Shown here: one piece after another, positions 31,075 through 43,038 of the stretch
Layout of the letters: each line of letters begins with the position of its first letter
How positions within the stretch are numbered: the stretch's first letter is position 1
From: Deroplatys truncata
Taxonomy: Eukaryota > Arthropoda > Insecta > Mantodea > Mantidae
Assembly (NCBI GenBank): GCA_030765065.1
Contig: CM060990.1
Coordinates: 496,424,190 to 496,488,189 of the forward strand
Direction of reading: 5' to 3'
Length of the DNA stretch: 64,000 nucleotides
Made by a program: the position numbers and the translations under genes
The notes under the pieces: model-generated
Told to the model about the DNA's origin: nothing
What the model saw: the letters and a program-made list of their open reading frames with translations, nothing else
Databases searched by the model: none

Positions 31075-32190
31075 TAAGATGACCAGCGGTCCCGTATTAG
31101 CGGGGACAGTCCCTCTTTTTGAGTCTCTATCCCGTCGTTTTTAAGGTTGAAACGTGGTGCCAAAATATCCCCTTTTTGCCAATAACTTATCGGCATAAAA
31201 CGCCGTTAACTTTAGATTACACAAATTCAAAATGCCTTGCTTTGCATCAGTTGGATGAAAAATTTAAAGATACCAACAAATGATAAAGTAAAGCACTGTT
31301 TATATTGTGGGTTCGCAATATATACATATACACCTGAAACCGTGTGGAGACTTCCCTTGGAAATGTACAGATGCGGACGACAATTGCACTGTGCCGGTCT
31401 GCGCTATCAAAAGCAAATCATAATCACTCGTGTTTGATGTGAATGCCGCCAACAATAACGAAAACAGTAAACGCATATACTTGAGCCAAAAGAAATTCAT
31501 TACAGTTGGACTTTGCTAGAATGCAGTACTGTGTTCTGCATTTGTGAAATAACAAAATACAGTGAACTTTTGTAAACTGCGAGTGTTAAAACACTTGAAA
31601 TTAATAATATGCTATCGCCGAAAAACAAGTCTTTATAATAGAAACTTACAAAAGGAATATTCATATATTAAACAAAATCTGACTTATATGTGCGATGCAA
31701 TAAGTGTGCATCTACTTTCAGTATAAACCATGGGGGGGGGGCGATCAGACATATCACAACATATAAACAGTGAAAAACATAAAAGAATGTTGTGTGCAAG
31801 TGCTTCTTCTAGCACCGTATTGGCTAATTTTTTTAAAAGTGAAAGTTTCGACAATAAAGATATGAAATTAGCAGCTGTTAAAGAAGCGCTCGCTTACCAT
31901 ACTGTCCGCCACAACCAATCTTTTAGATCAATGGACTGTACTACTTCTAAACTTATCCAATGTAAGAGGAAAAACTCCTGCACTAATAATTCTACAGGAT
32001 TGTTTGGCTGGAGATTCAGGGCTATTATATATGCAAGTTACACATTATTATTTATTTATTAGTTTCGAAAGCTTCGTATTTATGAGGAAACAATTTTAGG
32101 CATTCTCTTTTGTCCCTTGTTTCCTTGAGAAAGGTTTAAAATATCCCGTTTTCTTGTTTAAAAATGTGGTCACCTTAACCTACAAGAAAC
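31075..32190 (+). mobile_element. hAT-like element remnant with BED-type zinc finger
   Basis: On the plus strand VRCNKCASTFSINHGG (about 31690-31738) gives the CxxC pair, and GRSDISQHINSEKHKR (about 31742-31790) gives the His pair of a BED-type finger, continuing SASSSTVLANFFKSE. The two parts are in different frames because a run of ten G (31732-31741) has changed length. The protein continues to about 32010 (AAVKEALAYHTVRHNQSF) before decaying. Possible degenerate termini are AAGATGACCA at about 31077 and its complement TGGTCACCTT at about 32169; the left end also has GTCCCG blocks familiar from some hAT ends. The catalytic and dimerisation domains are absent, so this is an internally deleted or truncated copy. 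Confidence 0.6.
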
Positions 32191-34019
32191 TATTGGTGTA
32201 CATTTGGCAAAATGATAATTTCAGTATTAACCCTTCGCTTTGTTCATTAATTCGATGGCTTTATTGTTTTCTACTTCCATGTGAGCGAAAATATAGTACG
32301 GATCTAAAGTGACTACATTCTTATTAATTGCAAACGCAACAATAGCCTGTTTAACAATAATACATAAAAGGCTCAATAATAATTACAAGCCAACAGTAGT
32401 TTAAAACGTATTCAAAAGAGAAATTACTTAATGATATTTGGTAGAGATCGTCGGATATTTTATGTCTTTCGCATTTGAAAGAAAGTCCGCTTTCTCTAGA
32501 ATCACACCATCTAGAACAATGAACCATTTACTGCTTATTAAAGAAGGTTTTCTAGTATATGGGTATCAAGACTGTTTAGCTAGCTTTAAATCTTTTCATT
32601 ATACCAATATTTGAATATCACAAAATAATTTCTAAAAAAATTTACTTTATTTGTAGGTACACTTTTCTCGGAAAATTCGGATTAGAGCTACGCCAATTTT
32701 GTTATTGTGAGTGTTTATAAGTAGCTTAAGATAGCCGGTTAACTATTTGCCCAATTGAGGGACTACTTTAGTGAAAAAGAAGTAGTCACAAGAAAATAAT
32801 GTTTAGTCTACTTTTGTATTTGTAATTTTTTTCGAGGAAAACATGTAATTTAGGATCAAAACGTTTAACCTACTAAATGCAGCTAAATATTCTGTAGAAC
32901 CATAAAAATTTCAAACCTATAAGTTAAATATATTTTGAGAAAAGTGTACCTGAAGTTTAAAAAATAAAACTTACGGGAAATGGCAAAAAATAAGGAGCAC
33001 ATTGTTACATACCAATACACTATAACATCTTTGGACCACAAGAGCCCTTTAAAGTTCAAAATAACAAAATAAAATTGCATAGTGTCACTTATGCCATTTA
33101 TAATCCATTACAACAAAACAAAAAATTAATGTTTTAAACCCGAAATTCTACCAAGTGTGCTTAAAAGCTGATAATAGTGCTTGGCATAAAAAAGACATAG
33201 GTAGTAACTGAAGAGTGTAAATTTAAAGAGATAATGTTTTCAGTTTATGCTTCATTAAGTCAAAAGCGGAATTTATAAATTTAAAATATTATGGTATATG
33301 ACTTCTGCTCTGTCTTATCAAAATGTGTTTTAAATGGTAAATGAATAATTGATTGCGCCTACTTCAATGTTTAATGATAATCTTGATGCCTATAATGATT
33401 CTAAAATTTTTAAAGATAGAAATAAACAAAATATAATAGGAAACAACTTGTTTCTATAGGTTTAATACTGCTTATTAACAACCAGGTTCCGTAGAGATGA
33501 ACGAAGGATATGCAATAAATACTTAATAAGCCCATGGTCCATAAAGCGGAAATTAATATTTTTAGGATCAAGGGAAACTCCAGAAAGGAAAATCATACCG
33601 GTAATTCATTACAATTGAAATTTGAAATGTGCACAGCGAGACAAAATAAAGACAACCAGTTTAGAATTAATATTAGCGCTTTAGCGCATTAAACTCGGGC
33701 CAATTTGCGCTGACATTCATTAATTGCTTTCACCGTGAGATGTAACTGAAAAGGTTACTTAAAACAGCAATAAAAGCATCGGCAATAACAAAGAAACGTT
33801 TGCTCTACTCTGGATTCCTTTTAAATGCACCAACAAAAGCCGGTCGATGGCTGTCTCGAATCTGAATTAAATAGCAACAAAGGTACTACTCAGGACATGT
33901 ACAAGTAGCAACAATCCCTGTTGTACATACTATTGCAAGTAAACAAGATGACAGCGCTCCCGAGTAATAAGAGTCGATTGTTTATCATACTGAGTGCCTG
34001 AGATTCTGTCATGCAGACA
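32191..34019. other. AT-rich intergenic DNA with one weak inverted pair
   Basis: AGGTACACTTTTCTC at about 32655 recurs inverted at about 32938, 280 bp away; this could be a small MITE but no target duplication is evident. Nothing else recognised. Confidence 0.4.
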
Positions 34020-34483
34020 CACACATGTTCAATCTACCTTCCAGTAGTAGATAGGGGAAATGTTTTAAAAACCCAAAAATTCGATATCGAGATTCAACCG
34101 GAAATACACGTTTTAAGACGCCCCGAATAAAAAAGGATACAAAGAGGTCCCTGTGGGTGTCTGTGAGCAGCATAACTCATAAAAGAAAGTCAGTTAAATA
34201 CCAAACGTTCAGCATCTATCAAGAATGCGTCACGAAGATTCTCAAGAAACCCCTCCCCCCAAAAATGCTTTTTACATGGAGAATGTTTTGTTATTTTCTA
34301 TGTTCTCAAACATGCATCTAACGATTTTGATTGCATTACTATGTCATATATAATATATCTGCATGACAAATAGCGTATATCTTGAACTTTTGGAAGCTTT
34401 CTTTATTATGATTCAGTTTTGTACATTTGATAAATCATAAGAGTTGGACAAAATCTTACCACACAAAAAATGTAGATCTCATT
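34020..34483 (+). repeat. Dispersed repeat, copy 2
   Basis: Same-orientation match to 2366-2885, with small indels and roughly 80% identity by eye. Its left flank GTCATGCAGACACACACATG also resembles 941-953. Confidence 0.75.
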
Positions 34484-34487
34484 ACTA

Positions 34488-34873
34488 GAATGGAAATGAA
34501 TGGAAGGAGAAGCTGAGGGGATATCGGCACTGATCCAGGGAGTCCGGACATTGTACCGTACGCCCCCCACAGGAAGGCGCCCCCGGGAGGAAGGGATGAG
34601 GTGAAGAGAGACACCAGACGGCCGTAATCAGAAGTGACGAAATGGCAAATGACAGGATCCCTAAAGTTTCCAGATATAAACGCCCCGGCAGATGGACAAG
34701 CAGACCGGGGACCCCGCCCCACGTGGGGTCCAACGCCCCCGTCGGGGACGGTCCTTATACACCGGCAACCAGGCGAAGACCGAGGAATGGAGAAGTTTCA
34801 CAAAGAGCAATCTTTTCCCCGCCACAGTGCACCGAAACTCCATCGCCGTAACTCCCAACCCCGAAACAGACCA
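34488..34873 (-). mobile_element. SINE body, 5'-truncated (same family as 13123-13688)
   Basis: Aligned blocks with the 13.1-13.5 kb copy include CGGCACTGATCCA, CCCCGGGAGGAAGGG, GCAGACCGGGGACCC, CAGTGCACCGAAAC and CATCGCCG. On the minus strand it ends in a (TTCCA)n-type tail at 34488-34503. The tRNA head is missing where the LINE begins, so either the SINE was truncated or the LINE inserted into it. Confidence 0.65.
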
Positions 34874-34915
34874 AACGGGGTCGTCCTATAACCACCTATC
34901 TATATCTCCCGTAAT

Positions 34916-36233
34916 ATGGCTGCTTCTCTGTGCAGATTAATGGAGGATTTTGATGCTGCCTGCCCTAACGAGGGCTACGTGATCACGAGGGCCCCGGTGT
35001 CTCACGACTCCTTGGTGCGAACCAGGAATGTCGTTGATTACGGGCACTTGGCCACGTTCCTTCGTGAACGGCGCGTAACCTTTGGGCTGACAACCTCATC
35101 GCAGAACCAGACCTACTGGGTGGTCGAGAAGAACGTCCTCTACGACGAGGCCGAGGAAGCCATGAAGAAGGAGCTGACGATGGCGCACCTATCGGTGCTC
35201 CGCGTAGTGCACCTCCGGCGCTTCAGCAGGGACAGGACACCTCTCCCGATGTACCTTTTGGACGTGGCGACTGCGGACGACCTGGACAGACTGCGGAGGC
35301 TCGAGCTCGTTCTTCACTTCCGGTTAAAGATTGAGCCCTACCGCCGCCCTGTTATCCCGGTCCAGTGCAACCGCTGCCAGGAGCTGCGGCATATGGCAGC
35401 GAGGTGCAGGGTGTCAGCCCCGGTGTGCTCGAAGTGCTCTGGGCTTCATGAGTCAGCTTCATGCGATGTCCCACCTCCTGAAAGTAAATGTGCTGTATGT
35501 TACGGACGGGGCCATGGGTCCCGCTACCGGGCATGTGCAGAGTACCAGCGGCAGCTTGCCCTGGTTCACAACCTTCAGGAGAGTACGGCACGAAGTGGGG
35601 GACCGGCGAATGTGCGCCCATCATCGACGGCTGTCCCGGTGGCTCTACCCAGAGCGACGGCTCCACATGGCGCACCTATCGGTGCTCCGCGTAGTGCACC
35701 TCCGGCGCTTCAGCAGGGACAGGACACCTCTCCCGATGTACCTTTTGGACGTGGCGACTGCGGAGGACCTGGACAGACTGCGGAGGCTCGAGCTCGTTCT
35801 TCACTTCCGGGTAAAGGTTGAGCCCTACCGCCGCTCTGTTATCCCGGTCCAGTGCAACCGCTGCCAGGAGCTGCGGCATATGGCAGCGAGGTGCAGGGTG
35901 TCAGCCCCGGTGTGCTCGAAGTGCTCTGGGCTTCATGAGTCAGCTTCATGCGATGTCCCACCTCCTGAAAGTAAATGTGCTGTATGTTACGGACGGGGCC
36001 ATGGGTCCCGCTACCGGGCATGTGCAGAGTACCAGCGGCAGCTTGCCCTGGTTCACAACCTTCAGGAGAGTACGGCACGAAGTGGGGGACCGACGAATGT
36101 GCGCCCATCATCGACGGCTGTCCCGGTGGCTCTACCCAGAGCGACGGCTCCACAAGCTAGCCGTGTGCGGGCTGTAGGTGCCTCGGTGCCTGACAGAGGG
36201 AGCAGGAGCAGGCCCAGGACCAGGAAAGAGTAG
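34916..36233 (+). pseudogene. LINE ORF1 (gag-like, three zinc knuckles) with internal duplication
   Basis: Starting at ATG 34916 the protein has an N-terminal region, then a gag-like core (LSVLRVVHLRRFSRDRTPLP), then CCHC-type knuckles: CNRCQELRHMAARC, CSKCSGLHESASC and CAVCYGRGHGSRYRAC at about 35370-35535. A tandem duplication of 487 bp (35180-35666 and 35667-36153) copies the core and knuckles. Because 487 is not a multiple of three, the second copy is read in a different frame, continuing to TAG at 36231. The copies differ at only about five positions by eye, so the duplication is recent relative to decay of ORF2. The normal product binds element RNA; this allele would be truncated or altered after about residue 250. 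Confidence 0.88.
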
Positions 36234-36469
36234 CCCCATCCACCCAGGAACTGAAGGTGAGATCCTCGTCGACCACAGTCCCAGACGACCGAAGACACCA
36301 GACGAAGCTACCAGAGGGAGATGTACCAGGAGATACCGCACTGCGGGATGAGCGATGAAGATCTGATGGAGACTTGTACCCACGTACTCCGTCATTTCAT
36401 CGAGAGGCCGTCGGATACCCGCTCTATCCTCTCTACCTACGCCGACTATTTTCCAACTCCTCACCACTC

Positions 36470-39241
36470 ATGACTTCCTTAATGGCCCTTAAACCCAGCC
36501 TCAAAGTGCTCACTTGGAATGTTAGAGGCTTATGTAGACGAAAAACAGAACTTTCAGACTTCCTAAATTCAAACCGTATATAAATAGCGCTAATCAAGAA
36601 ACACATTTGGAAAACAACATTAGATTTAATATACCGGGCTACAATTCACATAGGAAGGATAGGAGCACTCGCGGTGGAGGCACAGCCATTTCATAAAACA
36701 AAACATAGCACATGACGTAGCACTTCTCCCACAATTCGCGACCCTAGAAGCAATAGGCGTATTCATCAATATTGAGAATGCTCGGATTTTAGTGGTAGCG
36801 GCGTATAACCCACCAGGGCCATTAGACACTGGGGAATTTGACCAAATCCTCCAAATAAACAACAGAGTGCTAATTGCAGAAGACCATAATGCCAAGCACC
36901 AAATTTGGAACTACAGACACACTAATGCAGCCGGAAATGCATTACTCCAGCACGAAAATAACTCTGACTACATAATTCGTGCTCCCAATGTGCCCACCTA
37001 CATCCCCTTCTCAAGAAATCAAAGCTCTTACATCCTGGACATAGCAATCGCTAGGCACATAAAACAAAGAGTTACCTTACAAGTTAGAAACGAACTATCG
37101 TCTGACCACCTCCCAGTGAGAATCTGTTTAGAGGGACCGATTCTGATGACAGCCATCACCAAGGTATAATTACACAAAAGCAAACTGGGAAATCTTCGAA
37201 CGGACTATTGGCGAAAACCTCTCTCAGGAGCAACTTCACTCCCAAGTGGAGTTAGGCGCGGCCGTAACGCAGCTTGAAGATGCAATAAAGCTGGCAACAA
37301 TCACGGCAGTCCCGGTTCACGTAACGAAGGCATATGACGCAAAACTTCCAGCGGACCTTAAAGCACTGGCACCTTAAAGCGGAACGAAATCGAGCAAGAC
37401 GAAAATAGTAGCAAACTCGCCACATAGTTGATCTCGAAGCCTTCCAAAATCTCAACAGCTTGATTACGCAGAGAACCTCAAATTACACCGCTCAACAGTG
37501 GCAGAACACGCTAGACAGCCTGGATCACGAAACTAACTCATAATGGCACATTGCGAGATGCTTGACCCAAGATAAAGTACGCATACCCCCACTACACCAC
37601 AACTGAAAAATAGCAACCACAGGCCAAGAAAAAGCCGATACACTTGCTGATCCGCTCCAAGACACTCTAACCCCAAATGAAGCTCCTCTTGTCCACACTT
37701 CACAGCAGACACAGAGATGGAAACCCGCGACTTTCGTCAACAACAAGCGCACAACTTAGTTCGTAAAACCTGCCCATCCGAAATCAAATGGCTAATCAAA
37801 TATCTACCCCAATAAAGTGCCCGGGACGAGGCAAAATACCGAATGTAGCTCTTAAATACCTACCCATTGACGCGGTACATCTATTAGCAAAAATGTTCAA
37901 CTTCGTATTAACATAAGGGCTGTTCCCCGAAAGATGGAAAACTCCCCACGTACTGCACTACCCGAAAAAGCAGAAGAATCTCTCCAATCCCAACACCTAT
38001 CTCCCTATTAGCTTACTGAACACATTAGGTAAGCTATTAGAAAAAGTAATACTAAAAAGACAACGCAGCAATAATTAAACGCGATATCCTCATCCCAGAA
38101 CATTTTGGCTTCCGAGCCAAACACTCAACGTCCTTGTAAATCTTAAGGGCCACAGAGAGCATCACACACGGTTTCAACATACGAAACTCCACAAGAGCAT
38201 TACTCCTTGACGTCGAACGGGCTTTCGTCAAAGTTTAGCTTGTGGGAATACTGAAAAGTTAGCCTCATGAGGCATTTCGGACTCGCTAATAAAACTAATG
38301 GCTAACTACTTGAAGGACAGTATGTTCCAATCCTCAGTGAACAACAACCGGTCCTCCATTAGACCCATTAAAGCGGGCGTACCTCAAGAAAGCATAGAAC
38401 CTACACTATTCAACTTACACATAAACGACATGCCCAAATCTACAAACACCGCCCTCTACATATACGTGGATGATACAACAATAATGGCGCAATCGTTCAA
38501 ACCGCAAGTAATACACACGCTCCTCCATAATGCCCTTCGAGCGCTGGAGAGTTGGCTCACAAGCTGGCGGATCGAAGTAAATGCCCCAAAGAGCCAAGCA
38601 ATAATCTCCACAAAACGAATAAATCACAGATTCTCAAGACACAGTTTACAACCGCTCACCCTCTTCTGTGAGAACATAAACTGGACCGAGAATGTAACTT
38701 GGCTAGGGCTGAAAATGGACCAAGGTCTGACTTGAAAAGCCCTTATAAACCAATCTAGGAGAAAAGCAAATGCCCAGTTGGGCAAAATATACCCTTAAAT
38801 AAACCTAAACAATCAACTCAACCTCAAATTAGGCCTAACCCTCTACAAAACACTCATTCGCCACATTCTAACCTATCGCCTGTGTGGGAAGTCGCCGCAA
38901 AAACACGCATCGAAAGACAACAAACTTTCCAAAAACAAAATCTTACGCTTAGTATCAAAGGTGCCAGTCATAGCTCCCTCTGACATACTACATGATGAAC
39001 TAAAAATGCATACCATTGAGGAATATATTAAAAAGCTTACGTTTGATATATACAAAAAGTTTCCTGCACATCACAACCCTCTAATATATGACTTAGGCAA
39101 CTATATCACCGAAGCGAACAAACACAAGCGTCCCCTCTCAATATTCGACCGAATACCATTCTATAACGCGACACAGCCTAACATCCAAGAATTCCGAGAC
39201 AACCTCCTAAGATCCCCCCTAAATGACCAAGAACAAGACTA
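36470..39241 (+). pseudogene. LINE ORF2 (endonuclease and reverse transcriptase), broken
   Basis: From about 36470, LKVLTWNVRGLCRRKTELSD is the start of an exonuclease/endonuclease/phosphatase domain. It continues at 36792-37145 with VVAAYNPPGPLDTGEF, AEDHNAKHQIWN and the catalytic SDHLPV. From about 37920 the reverse transcriptase appears in fragments: RPISLL-type YLPISLLNTLGKLLEK, HFGFRAKHST-like sequence near 38100, then an open stretch 38298-38735. That stretch has AGVPQESIEPTLFNLHINDM (GxPQG with Glu for Gly) and YIYVDDTTIM (the catalytic YxDD). A C-terminal part follows at 38961-39241. Many stops and frameshifts lie between 37150 and 38290. It would nick target DNA and prime reverse transcription; inactive here. 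Confidence 0.88.
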
Positions 39242-39985
39242 ATCTAACTACGCGACCTTCTCACTGTTACAGATTTCCAGTCCATGCAGCAGCCTTCGAA
39301 GTCCTTGGGCTACCCAGCCAAGGCGGCCCCTCGAGAAGAAGGCCTCCCCGTGTGACACACTCGTGCAGTTGCGCCGAGATGGGTTGGCTGCTTATCTGGG
39401 TGGGCACAACGACGAACGGCTTCAATTAAGGACTACGAGAAGACGAGTAAGATAATCTTGTAAACAGCAATTCGGACCTCCCAGGAGATCCTCCTGGTTG
39501 AGTTTCATAACGCTCTTCCCAAGGGAAGGAATACCAGAAGATCTTTAATAAGACTGGCTAATCATAGCCTAAGAGTATTTACCTTAATCTTAGACTAAGA
39601 CATTACACATTACCTAGGTTAGATATACAACTATAACGTTTGCACTAACTGCCAGAACGTAAATCACCGTAATACCATTGCATATAACTGATTAACACTG
39701 ATATCATAATTATCTAGCACTTACTCATATTGTAATGCACGATTAATCATCTGGGGTTACTCAGGGCGATAGACATGTGTAATTCCTGGTAATTAACTGA
39801 TGACGCGCTCGCATGCAATGCATGCCAGCTTCATATCTTTCATTGACTAACCGGGGTGCTATGCGGGACCCGGCTAACTTGCACGAACACACTAATAATT
39901 AACGCATACTAACACTGGAGGGGTTATTAAGTGGGTATTCCGCAATGGAGCAACGAGCCCCACATATCCCCCAGCCATTGCACAC

Positions 39986-41554
39986 CGGCTGGAGGTTGAA
40001 TGCAGTAATGCATCCCCCCACGGAAAAGAAAATTGTTTTCATTTTCAGACTTTCACACATTGAACAAACATCACACTGATGCCTGCCAAAAGAAAGATTG
40101 AAATTCCCGTTAAAAGAGGTATAAATAGATTATACTTTATGTTTTTATCACTAATGTATGGATTCTTCTGCAGAAACATTTCGTGAAGGACTTTAACATT
40201 GAGTGAAGAAGACAGTATTTTTCATTAATGTTGTTTGAATAATTCACTTCTTTTACAGGTAGAGTTTCAATGAACTCATGAATTCGTTACAAGTACCCTC
40301 CATCAGTGACATCGTGCCTGGACGAAGATACTCTTCCTCTTAAATCAAGGGGAAGCTTGTTCTTTGACTTAAGTTTTGATAAAGCGTTTTAATGTTATTC
40401 TATGTATGCTAATAAAGCCTTGTTTGCACACTTCTCCTCTCACTCCTTCATAAATTATATGATAGGAAGCTCTTTTGTGTTTGCTCGATTCTTCAGGCGT
40501 TTCGGGGTTTCCAATATTTTTACAGGTCTTGATTCTATTAGTCACTGCATATAGATATCCTGTTCATTTTGGTTTAAAAATTGGTTTATGCATGTTATTA
40601 TGTTTGACTTTTCTTCAGGTTAGAGATTTTGGCAGCAGCGCTCTTTGTATCTGCAAAGAATAAAACCATGTCAGTAAGAGAATACTTCAAGATTTGGTGC
40701 TCCAGTTGAAGTAAATATAAAAATACTGTAAATCATATAATCCTAAACATTGAGAACTATACTACTGATTGGACACCCCTGCATTTTTTTCAAACGCGTG
40801 TACACAACCTTCTTGTGTATTGTTTAAATTAATAATGGGCTACATTCCAAGCAGAAGTAATCTCTTTAATGACTATTAACAACCAGTACCAAATATACAA
40901 ATATCCACCATATCACCAACATTATCTGTTAGAAGGATTGTATTAAAATAAAAATACAGCATACCTGCATTCTGGTCGTCTTTTACTTTAGCATTACGTA
41001 TAACATTATGCTTATATTTGTCTTTATTCACACTTTTATTCGTTTTACTTTCGCTTAATAATCACTGTCATTACTGAAAGACATTTATCTTTATGGATGC
41101 AAAATTAATGTATGCACATCACTTAATGGTGAAATATTCCTTCCAAAACGGTCCACCGCTAGCACTAAAACCTCCATATCTGTGGCAATAATGCGAAATG
41201 TGCCTTACTAGCGGTTTAGTTTGAAATAGAAACACGAACAGAATTTGTTACCTTTTCGAACTAAATGGAAGATTCATGTGCATTTCTGCAGCTTAAGGAG
41301 GTTAGATACTTCCTTCTGAAACGTAAAATTATGTGTAAAAGATGAAAGAGCATTCTGGTGGAAAACAGTAAACTCTTGAAAAATTGTTGCATGTTACCTA
41401 TTCAAAATAAGTCAATAAGTTAGTGTGAGCATATACGGAACTAACATGAATTAACTCGTACATTTTTCTTTTCGTCTAGTTTTGTACCTTCATGTTATTG
41501 CTCTTAACTACTCGTAACTAAGGGTGAAAGTACATCATAACTAAAACTGTTTAT
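39986..41554. other. Intergenic DNA, nothing recognised
   Basis: AT-rich sequence without coding or repeat signatures I can support. Confidence 0.5.
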
Positions 41555-41563
41555 CTTCATTTG

Positions 41564-41865
41564 AAATAAATAAATTGAGTTTTATTTGTGAACACACTTT
41601 ATTGCTACGGCTCTTAGTGTCACATTCAATATCGGGCGTGAGAGATTATAAATTTTGCTCAGAGGTCTCTGTACCAGGCGTGAGATTCTTTTACGTGCCG
41701 TAAATCTACGACACGGACCACCGGCTTTACTTAGTTTCCGAAGGAAGCCATGCTAAGGATTTTTGCGCCCGAAAAAAATCCATCGCCCTCCGCCGGGTTT
41801 GAACCCGCGACCTCGGGAACTTGAGGTTAGTATGGTACCACTAGACCACGGAGGACGACTTTTAC
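41564..41865 (-). mobile_element. Glu-tRNA-like SINE, copy 1
   Basis: On the minus strand it starts near 41860 with CGTCCTCCGTGGTCTAGTGG (A box) and has CGGGTTCAAACCCGG (B box) 45 bp on. A body and an A/T-rich end AAATAAAACTC follow. CTTCATTTG flanks it (41555-41563 and 41866-41874). Copies 2 and 3 lie at 46461 and 52779. Confidence 0.88.
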
Positions 41866-42714
41866 CTTCATTTGTATGTCATAAGCAGGCAGAGGGTTTT
41901 TCGTAAGTATTTAAACCATAAAGTTAGGAACTCACGGAAGGTTGGTGGCGAGGGAAGGTAGAAGGGCTTGCGACCTAGCAGTGTACTCTGTAAACAAATA
42001 TGAACAGTTGAAGGCACTGCACCCTGTTTCGAAAGCAGTTTGATCAGAATTCCGCAGTATCAGAAGACAACAATGTAGACATTTCTAGCTATCAGTAGTG
42101 TGCAATAAAGTTGTTTCATTATTTAATTAACTCCTTAATGTAGAGAAATCTGAGTTACATTGGCTTTCCTTTTACTCGTGCGTTTTACAATGTAGAATAA
42201 TTTATTTTCGAAATACACTGAAGCTGAATCGTATGCGATTAGCACGTATACAGTTGTTATACTTTGAAAGACTACGTTCAACATCGCCCGACGTAGTAGA
42301 AGTAAATAAAAAAAACGAAATATCAGAGTTTCTTGAGATTACTATTATGTTCCTCGTTTTACACATTTCTGCGTACCCAGAATTCCTCTCTAGAATACTT
42401 TTAAAGTTTCTTTGTCACCCTTTCTTTAAAGTTCCAGCTTTATACCTTACTAAATGTTTCTGAAACCCGTTCTATTGCCTCAACAGCTTCTAGAATTTTT
42501 AGTGTATATGCTTGCAAATCAAAGGCGTGTACCTAGCTCTTGGCTAGCTCTTTTTTTTTGGCTTGGGAAATTATGTTTAAATTTTTGTTCTAGGTTTAAT
42601 TAAATTTATCTCTAACAATGCAAATCTTTTAAATTAAATGTAATACATAAGTTAATATTAATATAGCAATTGCATTTACTCACAAACTAGACCTTTAAAT
42701 AAAAATACATGAAA

Positions 42715-42935
42715 AATAACCACCTCCATGCTCAAATCCTAACACACTGGACTGTCAACCAAGAGATCGCGGGCTTAATTCCTGGATGCGCCACGAATTT
42801 AAAACCAGCCAGAGGGTCTAGAATGGGTTCGACTGTGAGGCGATGTCAAAGAGTGAACAAAAAGAGAGGAAAGGAGCTGACCATCACATTTCCAGTAAAC
42901 TCTTGCCCTAGTATGTCCGAATGATACTTCAACCA
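42715..42935 (+). mobile_element. SINE fragment of a further family
   Basis: AACACACTGGACTGTCAACC, then ATCGCGGGCTTAATTCCTGG (B-box-like), then a body with GGGTCTAGAATGGGTTC resembles a tRNA-derived SINE head and body. Ends not defined. Confidence 0.45.
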
Positions 42936-43038
42936 ATCTGTGGATTGAGGACTCACATAAAACATTAAGATGAATGACTCAACAAAATATTCATAGAAAA
43001 ATCAACACTAATAAAAATGTAGAAGCTGCTAAGCTACA

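Larger units (their letters stand above)
34874..39985 (+). mobile_element. jockey-type non-LTR retrotransposon, degenerate
   Basis: A gag-like ORF1 with zinc knuckles is followed by an ORF2 with apurinic-type endonuclease and reverse transcriptase, the jockey-superfamily layout. The 5' end is set where SINE homology stops. ORF2 ends at 39241. The 3' UTR limit is uncertain because no clear poly(A) tail or target duplication was found; 39985 is only an outer estimate. Confidence 0.8.

Noticed and set aside
35667-36233. Second, independent gag gene
   Set aside because: It is the out-of-frame second copy of a 487-bp tandem duplication within one ORF1.
35352-36467. Long open frames opposite LINE ORF1, duplicated at 35352-35675 and 35839-36153
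   Set aside because: They are antisense shadows of the zinc-knuckle coding region.
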